A stretch of 64,000 nucleotides of DNA, from assembly GCA_037577475.1 (NCBI GenBank), contig CM075202.1:8108001-8172000 (forward strand), given 5' to 3'. The translations under genes were made by a program, and so were the position numbers. The notes beneath the pieces were generated by a model that worked only from the letters and a program-made list of their open reading frames with translations, was not told where the DNA came from and did not search any database. This document shows, piece by piece, positions 62,018 to 64,000 of this stretch (position 1 is its first letter; the number at the start of each line of letters is the position of its first letter). This stretch comes from Chaunax sp. Z400 (lineage: Eukaryota > Chordata > Actinopteri > Lophiiformes > Chaunacidae).

Positions 62018-63974
62018 CTATAGGTTGTCTGTCACGATTTGGGCTGCCTCCGTTGGGTCCTTTGGTGAGTGTTGTGCATTGAACTGGGCCTGGCTCTCAC
62101 TTAAACATTTCTGGGCCTGGGAGGTGATCATACCACTGAGGCAGTTTAGTCTGACCAGGCCTGCCTGGCCCCCGGACACCACCCAGGTATGGCAGCACAA
62201 GTTGGGGCTGAAACGCACCTGAGGGGAGGAGGAAAAGAAAAAGTTTGTTGTCTATACTCACAATATCAGAAACTCAAATCAGAGGTGATTTCCATATCTA
62301 AAACTGATCAAATCTTTGTAGCCTGAATTTGAATTTGTTGTAAAACTACAAATTAACGGGTAAAAACCAGCTCTCACATTTTTTTTCATTGTCACTCTCA
62401 AGCTGGAGGAATTTGTGGGAAATGCAGTCATTTATGTCTCTGATGCACCCAATGACTTAAAAGACAATTCCAATTTATATCAACTTGGTTCTTATTCACA
62501 CAGATGTAGCAATTCTGACTGTGAGTCAGACCAACTTTGCACAAGCAAGTCTGGAAACAACATAAAACACAAGATGGACCAGGAGAAGCAGAGTGAGAAT
62601 CCAAAGTTTTCAAAAAGTGAATTTTAAATAAATAAATTAGTTCAACCACAAAATGTAGCAACATGGATCAGCTACACAGGGATCTTTTTACCTAACCATA
62701 CAGCTGCCTGATCGACTGAACACGGCGGTTTGATCACATGCGTGAGGGCACGCAAGACACGATTTAGCAAATGATATAAGGGTTGTTAACATGATCACCT
62801 TCAAGGGGGATTAAAGAAAACTATGTGCATGACTGCTTATTATGCAGAGCATTGTGAGTTAATGGTAGACAATTCAAGTGGAGAGAGGAAGAGGCAAACA
62901 GGCAGCAGAAGCAGCTCACTTTTCCTGACTTGGACTGACATATATGAGAATTAGACTGTGGTTTAAAATGCCACAATTATTTGAATTTAAGACGCACTGT
63001 GCCAAACCACACAAAATCTGGAATTGATGGTGTAAAATACTGAGTCTCAAAGACTTGGACAGGTATAACTCTGTCATCATCGTAACATACTTGCATATTA
63101 TATCACACTGAGGAAACAGCTGCAGGCTAAATAACAGTGGGTGAAGTATTGATCCCTGAGGGACTCCTCATATCCTGTCAACCTTAGCAGACTCTTATTT
63201 AAGTATTAAGTCTTGATGACTACATTAACGTCTACTTGAGTTATTGTTATTACAGATTTATAATACTTTTTTTAGTCATTTTTGTCCACTCTCCCCTCCC
63301 TCTGTGAATGACTCAGCTATCGCTCTTAGTGAGTCAATACCACTGCCTCCGCCTTCCTTTCTTTCTTTTACTGATGTTCATTCATCCCTCTCTTCATCAC
63401 TATAAATCCTCCTGTTGTGCCTCCGCTTTTATTTTTTCCTCTTCCTCCTCTCGAGTCATTCTCTTCCTCTTTCTAATCCATTTATCCCCTTCAGACAAAA
63501 AGCCAGTCAAAGACCCAGTGGCGTTTTATTGTAGAGATCGTACCATGAAGTGGCCATCCATCATTTCGTCCCAGAGGGAGCCACAATACCGTCCACTCCT
63601 CCTCTCAAAATTAAACACATCAAGCCCTCAAATGGCTGCTTTCCATCTTGCCCTCTCTCATTCCACTAAGGGCACATTTTTCTCATTTTACACATTCTTC
63701 CATTCATAACTGCCCATCAGAGGAAGAGAAAGAAGAGGAAGGAGGAGAGAAGTCTTCAATCTCTCACCTGTTTGTATTCTTACAATTACAATGTTTATGT
63801 TTCTCTTCTTTACATTGAACTGATGATGCATTCACTCTGTGTGTGTGTCTGTGCGCGTATGGATACCTTGTGAAGTGCAGCCAGTGGCATATCATCCATG
63901 CTGATCTTTGCAGTCAGCTCTGTGTTCTTCATGCGTTTCCACACAGCTCGCTTCTCGCTGTCTGCAAACGTCCC
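62018..63974 (-). CDS. gtf3c2: TFIIIC subunit GTF3C2 (TFIIIC110), last two coding exons (partial)
   Basis: Exon 63867-63974 encodes 36 residues (GTFADSEKRAVWKRM through MPLAALHK) and the last exon, 62018-62218, encodes 66 residues plus TAG. The junction PLAALHK|VRFSPNL is in phase 0 with GT-AG sites. The end carries SGGQAGLVRLNC, a WD-repeat-like strand that closes the GTF3C2 propeller. GTF3C2 is a subunit of the TFIIIC complex that recruits RNA polymerase III to tRNA genes. The gene continues beyond the right edge. In human, GTF3C2 adjoins MPV17 on the same strand, which supports the call. Confidence 0.82.
62219..63866 (-). other. gtf3c2: gtf3c2 last intron
   Basis: A 1.6-kb intron between the two final coding exons. 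It includes a pyrimidine-rich plus-strand segment at 63350-63480 and a short TG run near 63838-63850. No exon seen. Confidence 0.6.
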
Positions 63975-64000
63975 CTGAAAGTCAGGTCAGATGATTATTG

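Noticed and set aside
1..64000. Search for CRISPR arrays, prophage, toxin-antitoxin or operon-like systems, tRNA and rRNA genes
   Set aside because: Nothing of these kinds is visible. Gene structure and repeats are those of a vertebrate genome.

Overview
The window is ordinary vertebrate nuclear DNA from a ray-finned fish, probably a percomorph teleost. Genes are split by GT-AG introns, the intervening DNA is AT-rich with CA/TG microsatellites, several interspersed repeats are of types common in percomorph genomes, and one gene is the fish hormone urotensin I. I see no bacterial, phage, CRISPR or cassette-like system.

Six protein genes are supported. In order: the 3' end of a MuRF-type trim54 (+, 2184-3258); uts1, urotensin I, the fish counterpart of urocortin (-, 9044-9481, with a non-coding first exon and a CRE/TATA promoter up to 9793); mpv17, an inner mitochondrial membrane protein (-, seven coding exons, 12759-21359, 177 aa); uckl1, uridine-cytidine kinase-like 1 (-, 15 coding exons, 24986-44177, 548 aa); slc30a3, a vesicular zinc transporter (+, eight exons, 46160-56883, 400 aa); and the last two coding exons of gtf3c2, a TFIIIC subunit (-, 62018-63974, continuing off the right edge). 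All internal exon junctions were checked by hand for splice dinucleotides and codon phase. The resulting lengths match the families.

The layout recalls human 2p23 (SLC30A3, TRIM54, UCN, MPV17, GTF3C2), including the convergent trim54/uts1 pair and the tandem uts1-mpv17 pair. uckl1 is the outsider: in human it lies at 20q13.33. Gene order is also rearranged, because uckl1 and slc30a3 sit between mpv17 and gtf3c2. The genes do not form one pathway; they are linked by conserved synteny. mpv17 and uckl1 are in tandem and both concern nucleotide supply (mitochondrial dNTP homeostasis and pyrimidine salvage), but I treat that as coincidence.

The remaining DNA holds introns, long 3' UTRs, at least a dozen repeat fragments (a LINE 3' end, a foldback element, a MITE with 11-bp inverted ends, a likely Tc1 transposase remnant), microsatellites, a few stretches that look like conserved non-coding elements, and one unidentified two-exon open frame at 4339-4722. 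That frame is the best candidate for something undescribed, and the evidence for it is modest.
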